NCBI RefSeq assembly: GCF_012295615.1
Contig: NZ_CP051183.1
Location: 2,941,001 to 3,005,000, forward strand
Reading direction: 5' to 3'
Source of the DNA: Bermanella marisrubri
GTDB taxonomy: Bacteria > Pseudomonadota > Gammaproteobacteria > Pseudomonadales > Oceanobacteraceae
Length of the DNA: 64,000 nucleotides
Shown here: positions 46,491 to 55,799 of the stretch, piece by piece
Numbering within the stretch: the first letter of the stretch is position 1
Layout of the letters: each line of letters opens with the position of its first letter
Made by a program: the position numbers and the translations under genes
The notes under the pieces: generated by a model
What the model was told of the DNA's origin: nothing
Database searches by the model: none
The model's input: only the letters and a program-made list of their open reading frames with translations

Positions 46491-48818
46491 TTACAAAGCC
46501 ATACGTAAGCTTAAGCGATAAACGGGGCCGGCCTCTTCCGTTTCCAATTCGTATTCGTCAAAGCTACGGCTTTGCTGATCGGCAATGGTTTCAAATTTAT
46601 TGAAAGATTCGTCCTTACTGCTATCCAGCAGATTCGAACCTACAAATCGAAGGGTCATTGAAGGCCAACGTTTTTCAATAAAAATTTCTAGGTCTGGGCC
46701 ATAGCTGGTAGTAATCTCTTCTGCGATAAAACGGCCATAAGCATCCCCTTGCTCACGATAGGTCGCACCGAATGATGCCGCTATATTAGGTAAGTCTTGA
46801 ATGAATCCTAGGTTATAAACCCACTCAGGTTGATCGTTAAAGGCTCGCTTCCCTAGTTCATCTTCTACTTCACTATCAATATACGAATAATTAACGAATA
46901 TACCTGTGTTATCCAACGCAAGAATAGACAAAGGCATAGACAGATCCACTTCGACTCCCTGAACCGTGCCGTCTCCAATGTTTTGAGGTTCATAAACAAA
47001 AGTGCCTGGTTCATTGTCTTCAATGGCGGTTACTGAGTCTTCCTGTGTATTTGCGAGTTCAATTTTGTCGCTTACATCACGGTAGAAAAAGTTAATACCC
47101 ATAACACCTTTACGACCAATTCGGTGTTCATATCCAAGATCTAAACCTGTTGCTCGCTCTGGTTCTAAATTTGGATTGCCGCGTAAATCATTATCTTCAA
47201 ATTCTCCTTCCAGTGTCGCCGGCGTTAAGTAGTTAAAATCAGGACGACGTACACTTTGCGCTAAAGACAACATAATTCGATCAGAATCGGTTACTGCATA
47301 TCGAATGTGCAATGAGGGTAATACTTGTGAATAATCATTATCGACAGTTTGATCTAAATTCTTATCTTCAATGCTGGTATCGGTTTTTTCGAAACGGACA
47401 CCCGTTTCCCATTGTAATGCACCTACTTCACCTTCAAGCAAGGCATAAATATCCATACGGTCTTCTTCAATGCTATTTAAGCCCCCGTCTATCGCCTCTA
47501 AGTCATCAATGGAATTGGCAACGGATAAGGGACTATTAGAAGCAAACTGATCCCATCCTGATGTAGTGATATCTCGTTCATTATCGCCAGCTTTAATCGA
47601 TGTATCTCGGGTTTTACTGCGAAGATCTATTCCCGCTTTCAATGTAAGCATCTCATTTAAGCTACGCTCATGAGAAAAGGATATGTTGATTTCTTCATCT
47701 TCAAATACTTCCAGCTCACGCTCATCTTCAATAACACTTTGTGCGTCTTCGAAGTCAATTTCTGATTCTCTGTTATCATTCGTACTTTCAAACTGAGCGA
47801 AACCTGCTTTGACTTCTGATGTGCCATCTAACATGGAAAAACTATAAGCCACATTAAAGCTAGCGTTGCTTTGCTCAATATCTTGAAGTTGCTGGTTATC
47901 TGTGAGTAAGTTTCCGCCTTCGTTCACCGGCCCGGTTGTTGCCGTTGGATTATCGTACTCAAATGAGCGTTCTTTTTCGGTTCTATCAGTATCAACATAC
48001 ACACCATCAAACTTAAGTTCAGAACCATCCATAAGCATTTTTTGATAGTTAAAGTTCAAAGACGTATCTGTACTATCACGAACATCGCTCTGATCTTCAC
48101 GATTATCAAACTCTTCTGTAGCAAAATTGGCGTTATTCTCAGGTGAATCAGAGTAGCGCAGACTATTTTTCTGTTTTGGATTTAGACGACCCTGCCGATT
48201 AACACCAATGACCGCACGACCACCTGCCAGCTCGCCACCCCAAACAGCAGCCAGACTCTCTTTTACTTCCTCTTCTTCACTATAAATAGCACCGCCCAGT
48301 TTCACGTAAGCACCATCCAAACTATAGCTATCGCGTAAAATGATATTGACTGCACCGGCCAAAGCATCCCCTGGACGGTCAGCGCTATTGGAGCGAATGA
48401 CTTCAACTCGTTCGATAAGCTCAGCAGGAATTCGATCCAATAAAAATGAACGATCTTGCCCGATACCTGGAACCGCTTCGCCATTAATCAAAATTTGCGT
48501 ATAACCTGGATTTAAACCTCGTAATCTTGCACCATCCGATTCAGTGACATCAGACAAAAACGTCACGCTGGGAACTCGCTTCAATGCATCGCCAGCACTA
48601 GAGGGCTCAAAACGCTCAAAATAACCACGGTCATATTCCAAAACCTGCTCGATTGTATCCACTCGATTGCGATACCCAATCTCACCATGAACAATAACTT
48701 CTTCTATAGACATATCGGAACCTTGTAGTTCGATGGTATTGTCTTCGGCGAAAGCCGATGATGAAAAAGCAAGACTAGAAATAGCCAGAGCTAGAGTATT
48801 TTTATTAAGTATTTTCAT
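46491..48818 (-). CDS. TonB-dependent outer-membrane receptor, probably for phytate or its products
   Basis: 775 aa. Signal peptide 1-~25 (ending SSAFA), TonB-box-like IEEVIVHGEI, plug domain with GDALKRVPSVTFLSD and IPAELIERVEVIRSNSADRPG, then a 22-strand barrel ending VYRLSLRMAL. It lacks the CarboxypepD repeat. Beta-propeller phytases are often paired with TonB receptors, and here the phytase follows after 71 bp. The start at 48818 follows a GGGGAAA site. Substrate inferred from context only. Confidence 0.92.
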   Translation of the reverse strand: MKILNKNTLALAISSLAFSSSAFAEDNTIELQGSDMSIEEVIVHGEIGYRNRVDTIEQVLEYDRGYFERFEPSSAGDALKRVPSVTFLSDVTESDGARLRGLNPGYTQILINGEAVPGIGQDRSFLLDRIPAELIERVEVIRSNSADRPGDALAGAVNIILRDSYSLDGAYVKLGGAIYSEEEEVKESLAAVWGGELAGGRAVIGVNRQGRLNPKQKNSLRYSDSPENNANFATEEFDNREDQSDVRDSTDTSLNFNYQKMLMDGSELKFDGVYVDTDRTEKERSFEYDNPTATTGPVNEGGNLLTDNQQLQDIEQSNASFNVAYSFSMLDGTSEVKAGFAQFESTNDNRESEIDFEDAQSVIEDERELEVFEDEEINISFSHERSLNEMLTLKAGIDLRSKTRDTSIKAGDNERDITTSGWDQFASNSPLSVANSIDDLEAIDGGLNSIEEDRMDIYALLEGEVGALQWETGVRFEKTDTSIEDKNLDQTVDNDYSQVLPSLHIRYAVTDSDRIMLSLAQSVRRPDFNYLTPATLEGEFEDNDLRGNPNLEPERATGLDLGYEHRIGRKGVMGINFFYRDVSDKIELANTQEDSVTAIEDNEPGTFVYEPQNIGDGTVQGVEVDLSMPLSILALDNTGIFVNYSYIDSEVEDELGKRAFNDQPEWVYNLGFIQDLPNIAASFGATYREQGDAYGRFIAEEITTSYGPDLEIFIEKRWPSMTLRFVGSNLLDSSKDESFNKFETIADQQSRSFDEYELETEEAGPVYRLSLRMAL

Positions 48819-48868
48819 ATATTTCCCCAAGTGATACTGCCTAATTTAGATTGATTGAATAGATAAAA

Positions 48869-50128
48869 TTAAATGAAGAAAGGCCCGCGAAGCTCATAGG
48901 TACGGCCATCATCAGCCTCACCTTTTATGCCTTGCTGAGAACTAAAATAGAGACGTGTCCCGTCTGGACTAAATGCGGGACCACAAATTTCTGACTTTTC
49001 GTGACCAAGAAAATTAACAAATTCGAATGGTTTAGACTGATGATTGAATACGACCAAGCGCATGTTGGCACCATCCTCTGCGACGATAATGTCCCCTTGG
49101 GCAGACACAGTTAGGTTATCAACATCATTTAATTTAGGTTCAAAGTGCTGATCCCGTGCTTGGTCGTAAATCCGAATTAGCTCTTGTGAGTGTGTATCAA
49201 GCGCCCAAACACAGTTGTCATGCTTTGTCGTAAAGTAAACGACACTATCATGAAACCAGCAGCCCTCTCCGCCTTTGAATACTTGTGCCGTTTTGACTTG
49301 TTTTCGCGTTGGTAAATATCGAGATAGATCAGGCTCGGGCTTGCTGATTGGCAACCAATACATCTGCCATATATCGGTATCTTTCATTTCTTGCATGCAA
49401 GCGACTTCCAACTGTCCGTTTTGGAAATCTGTTTTACTACCAGGTGTATGTGTAAATGGACGATAACGATAAAAGCAACCATCGACTTCATCCTCGGTTA
49501 AATACACAATGCCGGTTTTCGGATCAACCGCAGCGGCTTCATGTTTGAACTTACCTAGACTTGGAATCTTTTTTGCGGGTATTTTCCCCAAAGGATCACA
49601 CTCATAAACATAACCTTCCGCCACTTCTTCACAGGTTAACCAGGTGTGCCATGGGGTAATGCCTCCAGCACAATTATTGGTGGTGTTCTGACAAATTGAG
49701 TAGCTATCAATAATTTCACCTTCTTGATTAAATCTGATTGCACCTACACCACCTGTACCTTTTTGCTTCATTTCTGAATTTGATACATAGACCCAGCCTT
49801 GATCTTCCGTGGGGAAGCAGGCACCACCATCTGGATTAAAATGCCATTCATATCTGCCTCTATTAATTACTGTCTCATTGGATTTGGCTACGAGGCGCAT
49901 TTCACAACCTGCTGGTATACGCACATGAGTCTCAGGGTCACCAACAACAGACACCTCAACCATGTTTTTAGATAAAGCGGCTAAGTTACTTTGCTTTTTA
50001 TTAAACCCATGTGGAACCGCATTGCGTGGTGAAGCAGGATTAGTATGGGCCCATAGCATAGGACCCATGGCCAACATACCCGAAGCAAAGCAGGCTTTTC
50101 TTAGTAATTCGCGACGACTAGTTTTCAT
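48869..50128 (-). CDS. PhoX-family phosphatase (DUF839), Tat-exported
   Basis: 419 aa. Tat signal at the N-terminus (TSRRELLRKACFASGMLAMG). The PhoX signature NCAGGITPWHTWLTCEE and GKFKHEAAAVDPKTGIVYLT, VYLTEDE-type metal-site strands are present. Shorter than classical PhoX (~600-700 aa) but of a common size for DUF839 proteins. A calcium-dependent periplasmic phosphomonoesterase role fits the phytase operon. Start at 50128 is chosen because it places the twin-arginine motif at the N-terminus; the frame is open to 50215. Confidence 0.88.
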   Translation of the reverse strand: MKTSRRELLRKACFASGMLAMGPMLWAHTNPASPRNAVPHGFNKKQSNLAALSKNMVEVSVVGDPETHVRIPAGCEMRLVAKSNETVINRGRYEWHFNPDGGACFPTEDQGWVYVSNSEMKQKGTGGVGAIRFNQEGEIIDSYSICQNTTNNCAGGITPWHTWLTCEEVAEGYVYECDPLGKIPAKKIPSLGKFKHEAAAVDPKTGIVYLTEDEVDGCFYRYRPFTHTPGSKTDFQNGQLEVACMQEMKDTDIWQMYWLPISKPEPDLSRYLPTRKQVKTAQVFKGGEGCWFHDSVVYFTTKHDNCVWALDTHSQELIRIYDQARDQHFEPKLNDVDNLTVSAQGDIIVAEDGANMRLVVFNHQSKPFEFVNFLGHEKSEICGPAFSPDGTRLYFSSQQGIKGEADDGRTYELRGPFFI

Positions 50129-50264
50129 TGAAAAACTCTTGCAACAAACAAAGATCATTAAGCACAGGCTAGCTACATGTAGGAACAGAAATATGACAAG
50201 CAAGCATCGAAACAAAAAAGGCGTGAGCTAAAAGCACCCCCCATTCATCATTTACTTCATATAA

Positions 50265-50282
50265 CTGTCACAAAATCGTCAT
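50265..50282 (+). promoter_or_regulatory. Pho box (PhoB binding site)
   Basis: CTGTCAC-AAAA-TCGTCAT: two 7-mers 11 bp apart, matching the PhoB consensus CTGTCAT closely in both. It lies between phoX (minus) and the GGDEF gene (plus). It is oriented on the plus strand with a -10-like TATGAA about 5 bp further on, so it may drive the GGDEF-AraC pair, phoX, or both. Confidence 0.72.
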
Positions 50283-50315
50283 AGGCTATGAATCAGAAAT
50301 GAGGTCAATGACAAG

Positions 50316-51218
50316 ATGAACTGGATTACCCTGCACCAACGCAAGATCACAGTATTACTGCTATTAGTAATGGCGCTTATTACTATTAATTCCCAACTAG
50401 GCATTGCCAAAGAATGGTCTGAAATTGATTGGTGGGATGTAGTCGGAGAAGGAGGCAGTGCCATTGCAGCAGGTTTGTGGATGACATTTATTTTATTGTC
50501 TAGGCCCAAAGGACGAGTCACTGACTTGTTATGGTGTGGTTTGGCATGCCTATTCCTAGCCTTGTTTCAGGACTTCTTGGATGAGTTGTATGGTAATCCT
50601 CATCCGCAACATTGGAATGGTTGGATCGAAAGCGGATTTATGCCTCTTGGAATCATAATCCTCAGCTTGGGTTTACTCCATTGGCATAAAGAGCAGCAAG
50701 CCTTGAATCGTCAATTACAAAAACGCGAGGGTTATGTTCGCCAATACCATACTATTGATGAGCTAACTCAACTTTCTCAGGCAGAATTTATCAAAGACGT
50801 ATTGGCCACTCAATCCATTCAAAATAGCCAGCAAACCATCGTCATGCTCGACATATGCGAGTTTAATAATTTCAATCGACATTATGGCTTTGATGCAGGG
50901 GACAAACTACTACAACAAGTTACCGATTTGCTATTAATCGGTATCCCAGATACGGCCATATTATGCCGCTATGCAGGTGATCGCTTTGCCTTAATCCTAC
51001 CCAATACGAATCCTGAAGACGCCCATATGATCGCACAGGAGTTACGTCACATGATTCGCCAGACATGCTTTAGAATTAGCGGCGGCAATCATCGATTACT
51101 CATTGATCTTAGCTATGGGCTGGCTTCTGACTCCCTGAGAAGTCCTGACAGTATCTCGACACTCATTGATCGAGCCAATGAATCTCTTATTAAAAAAGAT
51201 GCCATTGGTATGAGTTAG
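50316..51218 (+). CDS. Membrane GGDEF-domain protein with degenerate active site
   Basis: 300 aa. Four hydrophobic segments in residues ~10-125, then a GGDEF domain (~145-298). The signature is AGDRF (220-224, in CRYAGDRFALILPN): the glutamate needed for catalysis is Arg. The first metal Asp (D179, MLDICEFNNFNRHYG) is kept. It is therefore probably not a cyclase; it may bind GTP or act as an allosteric partner. It starts 34 bp after a Pho box and is followed after 5 bp by an AraC regulator, suggesting a sensor/regulator pair. Confidence 0.88.
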   Translation: MNWITLHQRKITVLLLLVMALITINSQLGIAKEWSEIDWWDVVGEGGSAIAAGLWMTFILLSRPKGRVTDLLWCGLACLFLALFQDFLDELYGNPHPQHWNGWIESGFMPLGIIILSLGLLHWHKEQQALNRQLQKREGYVRQYHTIDELTQLSQAEFIKDVLATQSIQNSQQTIVMLDICEFNNFNRHYGFDAGDKLLQQVTDLLLIGIPDTAILCRYAGDRFALILPNTNPEDAHMIAQELRHMIRQTCFRISGGNHRLLIDLSYGLASDSLRSPDSISTLIDRANESLIKKDAIGMS

Positions 51219-51223
51219 ACCCT

Positions 51224-52243
51224 ATGCTTGTTACTCGTCAGCAATATCATGAAAGAACTCATAAGGTTCATCTTGCACAGGGCCAACTACTTTTATTGCT
51301 CGACATTATCCGTATTCGTAAAGGCAAAGCCAGTTTAAATACGGTTTTACATGGTACAGGTTTGTTCTATGAGGATTTACTCAAACCCGAAACATTAATT
51401 AGCGCGGAACAAATACTTTGCTGCATGAAAAATGCAAAGAGACTTTTCGCTAACGATGAACTGGCGTTCTTGCTAGGTCATCGTCTTTGGCCCGGCCACT
51501 ATAGCCAAGCGGCTCCACTATTAAGCTTTTGCGAAAACCTGAGACAACTCGTTAATGTTTTTGAAAACTATGGAGCAGAACTTTCTCCATTGCTACAACC
51601 ACGCTTCTATTGGGACGAGCACTATTTTTACGTACAGTGGATTGATGCCTATGGCTGTGATGATTTAAAGCCCTTTTTAGTTTCTGCCCACATGTCTGGT
51701 CTGATTTCTTGTATTCGACATTTATCACAAACCCACTGGCCATGGACTTGTTTTCTCAGCTGTAAAGGAAACTCACAATTAGATCCACTTATGACAGTTC
51801 ACTTAGGTGATTTTCGCACACAGGCACCTCTCGATGTTATGCGATTACCTATCCGTTATCTGAGCCAAGCGTTTGCCTCCGCCAGCCCAAGTTTATTTCA
51901 CGCACATCAAGCTAATGTTCGATCCACAATACAGCCAGGCTTGCTATATACAATATATGATGTGCTCGCAAACAATATAGATAAGGAATTGAGCTTAAAT
52001 GACTTGGCAGATTGCTTCGCCATGAGTAGTGCGACACTCAAACGAAAACTAAAGACCCATCAAACGCAATTTAAACACCTTGATGGATTATCGAAATTAA
52101 GTGTTGCTTTGTATTTGTTCAAAGAAAAGGAATGGGAAAATCAGAAGGTAGCTTCATTTTTGAAATATAAAGACACGGCAAATTTCCGCCGCGCCTTTAA
52201 GCGCTGGTGTGGTTTAACCCCCAGCCAGTTCAAGCAAACTTAA
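51224..52243 (+). CDS. AraC-family transcriptional regulator
   Basis: 339 aa. N-terminal ligand-like domain of the AraC_binding_2 type (~20-215: ISAEQILCCMKNAKRLFAND, LLGHRLWPGHYSQAAPLLSF). C-terminal AraC HTH pair (~240-335): LSLNDLADCFAMSSATLKRK and YKDTANFRRAFKRWCGLTPS. Follows the degenerate GGDEF gene by 5 bp, so the two are probably made together. Target unknown; the phytase locus is a candidate. Confidence 0.9.
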   Translation: MLVTRQQYHERTHKVHLAQGQLLLLLDIIRIRKGKASLNTVLHGTGLFYEDLLKPETLISAEQILCCMKNAKRLFANDELAFLLGHRLWPGHYSQAAPLLSFCENLRQLVNVFENYGAELSPLLQPRFYWDEHYFYVQWIDAYGCDDLKPFLVSAHMSGLISCIRHLSQTHWPWTCFLSCKGNSQLDPLMTVHLGDFRTQAPLDVMRLPIRYLSQAFASASPSLFHAHQANVRSTIQPGLLYTIYDVLANNIDKELSLNDLADCFAMSSATLKRKLKTHQTQFKHLDGLSKLSVALYLFKEKEWENQKVASFLKYKDTANFRRAFKRWCGLTPSQFKQT

Positions 52244-52255
52244 TGATAAATAAGT

Positions 52256-53134
52256 TTATAATCCGCGATATACTTGGCGAGTCATGCGCTCAGTAGTAAT
52301 GAATCCCCAATTCCAGTCATCGTGATATTTTTTAAGTGGATTGGCTTCTACCACTTCGTCTTCCGATTTACCTTTGTTTTTATGCATGGCGATGATTGAT
52401 CTAGCATCCACCAGCATATCATGAGCTTTCTTCAAGTCAGCTTTGCTAGCAAATGGACCATGGCCCGCAACCACCTTTGTTTCATCATCAATCATATCTA
52501 GGATCTGTTTTTGCCCAGCAATATAGCCGTCAACATCACCACCATTGTTTAGATCAATGAATGGAAAAATGCCGTTGAACAACATATCTCCTACATGAAT
52601 CATATTCTTTTCAGGGATGTACACAATGATATCACTCAAGGTATGTGCGTTAGGAATGTGACTAAGCTCAATCGTAAGACCATTTAAATAAAGCGTCATA
52701 CTTTGTGAAAAAACCACATGGGGCAACATGTTTTCACCGGCGTCACTTACGCCGCCACCAGAAACAAGACCTTTATTTTTTAGCGTATCGTAGGTGCCTT
52801 GATGGGCAATAATGGTCGCACCTTCGTCAGCAAAAAAACCATTATTGGCAACATGGTCGGCATGCAAGTGGGTGTTAATCAAAAAGTCTACCTCATCTTC
52901 ATCCACAAGATCGTCAATGGTAGCTATCAACATATCGGCATAATCCGGCATGGATGTATCAACGAGAATAACGCCATCGTCACCACTTATCAGTAAATGA
53001 TTACCACCGGTAAAGCCTCCGGCACCAAACACGGTGTAAATATTATCTTCGAGCTTTTTACTCTCAAAGCGAACGTCAGCCAAAGTTAGGCTAGCGCTTA
53101 GAAGTAAAATCAGGGTGGAAGCAATGAATTTCAT
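52256..53134 (-). CDS. Exported metallo-beta-lactamase-fold hydrolase
   Basis: 292 aa with a signal peptide (1-19, ending SLTLA). The di-zinc motif is LINTHLHADHVANNG; further metal residues are in IPNAHTLSDIIVY, HVGDMLFNG and VAGHGPF. Resembles quinoprotein-relay SoxH-like and other periplasmic MBL-fold proteins rather than a classical beta-lactamase. Substrate unknown. Convergent with the AraC gene, 12 bp away. Confidence 0.9.
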   Translation of the reverse strand: MKFIASTLILLLSASLTLADVRFESKKLEDNIYTVFGAGGFTGGNHLLISGDDGVILVDTSMPDYADMLIATIDDLVDEDEVDFLINTHLHADHVANNGFFADEGATIIAHQGTYDTLKNKGLVSGGGVSDAGENMLPHVVFSQSMTLYLNGLTIELSHIPNAHTLSDIIVYIPEKNMIHVGDMLFNGIFPFIDLNNGGDVDGYIAGQKQILDMIDDETKVVAGHGPFASKADLKKAHDMLVDARSIIAMHKNKGKSEDEVVEANPLKKYHDDWNWGFITTERMTRQVYRGL

Positions 53135-53241
53135 GAATATCTCCTTATGTCATCGAGTGTCAGTGTACGCTCTCGACCATAAGCTGGATTACCCTGTAAA
53201 GTAAAGGCTTTTAAAAAAGCCACTATTGTTTGGCACTTACG

Positions 53242-53400
53242 TCATGAAATGCCACTAGCACGAACCTTCAGACCCATTGACGTCACTAGTTCATGCACGG
53301 TGGACAAGCCCACTCCCAAACCATCAAACTCTCGCGTAGTGTCTTCATTTAGTTGCTTAAAGCAATCGAACACGGAAAGTTTTTGAGACACAAATAGGTG
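53242..53400 (-). pseudogene. Remnant of a histidine-kinase ATPase domain
   Basis: The minus-strand frame ending at 53242 reads VFDCFKQLNEDTTREFDGLG followed by VGLSTVHELVTSMGLKV. This is the G2-box end of a HATPase_c domain (compare F-x-x-F-x-Q-L-D...GLGLGLS). It has no start, the frame is closed by a stop at 53401 upstream, and the domain is cut short. It lies in the 416-bp gap 53135-53550, which holds no other gene. Confidence 0.7.
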
Positions 53401-53432
53401 TTATGCCAAACGCTTAAACTCATTATCAATTG
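53376..53432 (+). repeat. Conserved upstream element, copy 1
   Basis: Shares with 54432-54487 the words AGGTGTTAT (53396-53404) and AAACTCATTA-T-CAATTG (53416-53432) at the same 20-bp spacing. It lies ~120 bp before the first unknown-family gene and partly overlaps the kinase remnant. Confidence 0.65.
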
Positions 53433-53550
53433 CGTTATATACTTAATATGGATTATTCGAAGATTTTATGTGTTTTTTATCTATAGCTGATATGAAAAAC
53501 AGCCTCATCGGGCCGATAAAGAGCTATATACAAATTGGCGAGGTCTAGGA

Positions 53551-54270
53551 ATGAACCCAACTATCCCAGCAAGCTCCCCCCTAGTTCGAGTCGCTACTGA
53601 CATTGTATCATCCCCTCCGAAGTCCGAGACCTTAGATGTGACCTTGTCTAAAAGAGGCCAATTTTCCCTCGATGAATATCGGCCTTACTCTAATTTAATG
53701 GGTGATTCACAGCTGGGTATCATTAGTAGCAGCAATCAGATGAGAGAAAAATACACACAAGTTCAAAGTGACCTTCTACGAAGTGATGCCACGCTACTGA
53801 ATAAGGACTGGGATTTTTCGATTGATGAAGCTGGAGAGATTGTAATAATTGAGGGCGACGATTCTCTCTCTGAATCGGAGATCAACAAGCTCACTAAAGT
53901 GCTTGCGGACAATGGAATAGATACTGCCATGGAAAAGTTAGCAGAGAATGTGATAAATCATGGCATTGGTGCTAGAGGGCCTGAGGGCTTTTCTGAGGAT
54001 GGGAGCCTCGCTAGTTATGATGTAAATAAGGGCAACTTTAAAGATGTTATTTTTGGCCGTGAGCTGATGCTGGGAATGAAAATCGACCACGAAACTAAGT
54101 TGACGAATGCCGATACTTTAGCATATGCCTCAAAAAAGGTGGCTGTTACGTCTGAAAGTAATATTAACCATGTGGCATTGAGGGCTCGAGAGGCTTATAA
54201 CGAGGGCAAACAACTCCCATCAAAGCTTGTCGCTACTCAGATAATGATGAGAGCTGTCGAAAAATACTAG
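53551..54270 (+). CDS. Unknown protein, KDWDF family, paralogue 1
   Basis: 239 aa, no function recognised. A Ser/Pro-rich, probably disordered N-terminus (1-~35) precedes a helical region with YRPYSNLMGDSQLGIISSSN and REKYTQVQSDLL. Then comes the core LLNKDWDFSIDEAGEIVIIE (82-101), which looks like a short beta hairpin; a helix; and SYDVNKGNFKDVIFGRELML and AYNEGKQ, ending QIMMRAVEKY. No signal peptide or transmembrane segment. An AGGA site precedes the start. Closest relative is the third gene (55800-56513), with the second (54693-55436) more distant. Confidence 0.85.
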   Translation: MNPTIPASSPLVRVATDIVSSPPKSETLDVTLSKRGQFSLDEYRPYSNLMGDSQLGIISSSNQMREKYTQVQSDLLRSDATLLNKDWDFSIDEAGEIVIIEGDDSLSESEINKLTKVLADNGIDTAMEKLAENVINHGIGARGPEGFSEDGSLASYDVNKGNFKDVIFGRELMLGMKIDHETKLTNADTLAYASKKVAVTSESNINHVALRAREAYNEGKQLPSKLVATQIMMRAVEKY

Positions 54271-54290
54271 TTAACTCCTATACCTAGGAC
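54238..54290 (+). repeat. Duplicated 3' segment, copy 1
   Basis: Identical at 50 of 53 positions to 56481-56533. It covers the last 10 codons, the stop and 20 bp of non-coding DNA (TAACTCCTATACCTAGGAC), so the duplication unit extends past the gene. Confidence 0.9.
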
Positions 54291-54671
54291 AAATAAAATA
54301 GCTATTACTAAAGTAGCATTCATAAAAAACTGATTTTGTACTCCTGTATCGAATAATAAACTGGGGTGAGTCAAAGATGATAAGCAGTTACACAGATTTA
54401 TCTACAGGCTCCAGTTAAAACATAGAAGGGTAAATTTTTCACACACAAGCAGGTGTTATACCCTTCAATAAAACTCATTAGCAATTGGCTTACACCCTCA
54501 ATTAAGTCCTAAATAGCCATCAGTTGCAGCTATCCACGCATTACGTACAGGTTCCTACATTCCTAATAACAATTGGTTATTAGAATGCATTAGCCACCTA
54601 GTCCTTTTTCTGAAATGCATGGAACTGGAATGAAAAGCCTAAAGCTCAAGCATTCTTAGCCGCTAACTAAG
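54271..54671. other. Non-coding gap with imperfect hairpin at 54558-54587
   Basis: About 400 bp of AT-rich DNA. CATT-c-CTAATAAC and GTTATTAG-AATG pair around AATTG with one bulged C (12-bp arms). The gap also holds copy 2 of the upstream element (54432-54487), and its last 35 bp resemble the leader of the third family gene (AAAAGCCTAAA and GCCGCTAACT). No gene is visible. Confidence 0.6.
54432..54487 (+). repeat. Conserved upstream element, copy 2
   Basis: AGGTGTTAT (54451-54459) and AAACTCATTA-G-CAATTG (54471-54487), collinear with copy 1 at 53376-53432, ~200 bp before the second family gene. Confidence 0.65.
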
Positions 54672-54692
54672 TTGATAATCATAGGATTCGTT

Positions 54693-55436
54693 ATGAATAT
54701 TTCAGGACTTCCAATATCATCAACCGTATTAGGTACTGCTAAATCATTGGTAGACCCAAAGATCACCCCTGCTTCAAAGCCTCCAGAGAACATAGAGCCT
54801 GAGTCAACAAAACCCAAAATGGAAGCGACAACGGTGACATTAACCTCGATCAAAGCCATGAATCGGGAGCCGAAAATAAACTTCGATAACTGGCAACAAA
54901 ACAACAATGCACCACTGTTCAATAAAGATGGATTTAATGACGTTGGCGCTGGTGCTAAAGCTATTTCAGGGTTCTCTCAGGCTTGGGTGGACTATAAAGA
55001 TAATCCAAAGATTCAAGGTGCAATAGAGAAGTACGATCTTAAGTTCAAAGATTGGGATTTCACCATAGATAAAAATGGCGGCATCAAGGTTCTGGAAGGC
55101 AAAGACAAGCTTAGTAGTCAGGCTTTAAAGGACTTGGAAAACGCATTGAACAGCTCAGAGTTTGATTATCACTTCAAAGACATGGCCATGGGCTTAATAG
55201 GCAAAAGCCAGTTATCCGTAAACTCTTATAACAACTCAAATAGTATGACCAAATATGACATTAATACTGATAATATATCAGGGATTCTAAGAGGCCGTGA
55301 GTTGATGGAACAGCGTCGTGCTGACTGGAGTGATCTTGAAGGGACTTTTTCTAAACAGGTCGACCACGCTGCTGAAAAGCTAGGGCTAGAAGAAAAGGTT
55401 GATCTAACATATCGTCGTATACAAATAGAGGTGTAA
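54693..55436 (+). CDS. Unknown protein, KDWDF family, paralogue 2 (divergent)
   Basis: 247 aa. Starts MNISGLPISSTV with a long Pro/Ser/Thr-rich N-terminal region (1-~60), then a domain with KFKDWDFTIDKNGGIKVLEG, DKLSSQALKDLENAL, KYDINTDNISGILRGRELME. It keeps the core of paralogues 1 and 3 but lacks their YNEGKQ...AVEKY end. Start at 54693 has an AGGATT site 5-10 bp upstream; a TTG frame from 54672 is less likely. No signal peptide. Function unknown. Confidence 0.83.
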   Translation: MNISGLPISSTVLGTAKSLVDPKITPASKPPENIEPESTKPKMEATTVTLTSIKAMNREPKINFDNWQQNNNAPLFNKDGFNDVGAGAKAISGFSQAWVDYKDNPKIQGAIEKYDLKFKDWDFTIDKNGGIKVLEGKDKLSSQALKDLENALNSSEFDYHFKDMAMGLIGKSQLSVNSYNNSNSMTKYDINTDNISGILRGRELMEQRRADWSDLEGTFSKQVDHAAEKLGLEEKVDLTYRRIQIEV

Positions 55437-55461
55437 AACACCCCCCTATTTAAGCGACTAA

Positions 55462-55659
55462 TTAATAGTCGTCACAGACTTGCAAGAAAATATCGTTATG
55501 CGTTACAAGTCCAAACTGATCAAAAAACGGCGCATAAATTTTGTATGTCCCAAAATTATAGCGCACATTCAGATATGAATGTTCCATATAACCATCGCAA
55601 TCCGTTACAGTATCTGAACTGGTCACAACACCCTGGTAATCGGTGTGTAGTCTTACGAC
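55462..55659 (-). pseudogene. Start-less frame, possible gene remnant
   Basis: A 65-residue minus-strand frame with no start codon at its head, closed by two stops upstream. It contains DCDGYMEHSYLNVRYNFGTY and ends FLQVCDDY. The aromatic-rich, Cys-containing text looks like real protein rather than noise. Two cysteines could form a disulfide. It fills much of the 363-bp gap 55437-55799; the rest shows only the leader of the next gene. Confidence 0.4.
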
Positions 55660-55799
55660 TTACTATATTTTTATAATTAATAGACATATTAAATCTTGAT
55701 TGTAAATCCTTTTGCCTGGAGTACCCACAATTCATTGCAAAAGCCTAAATGAATAAGGCTTGAGGCCGCTAACTGAATTACGTCCTTAAGGATTTAACT

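Noticed and set aside
54258-54691. Integron cassette array with attC-like sites between the unknown genes
   Set aside because: The hairpin with one bulged base at 54558-54587 and same-strand genes suggested it, but the GTTRRRY/RYYYAAC core sites are absent and the other gaps have no similar hairpin.
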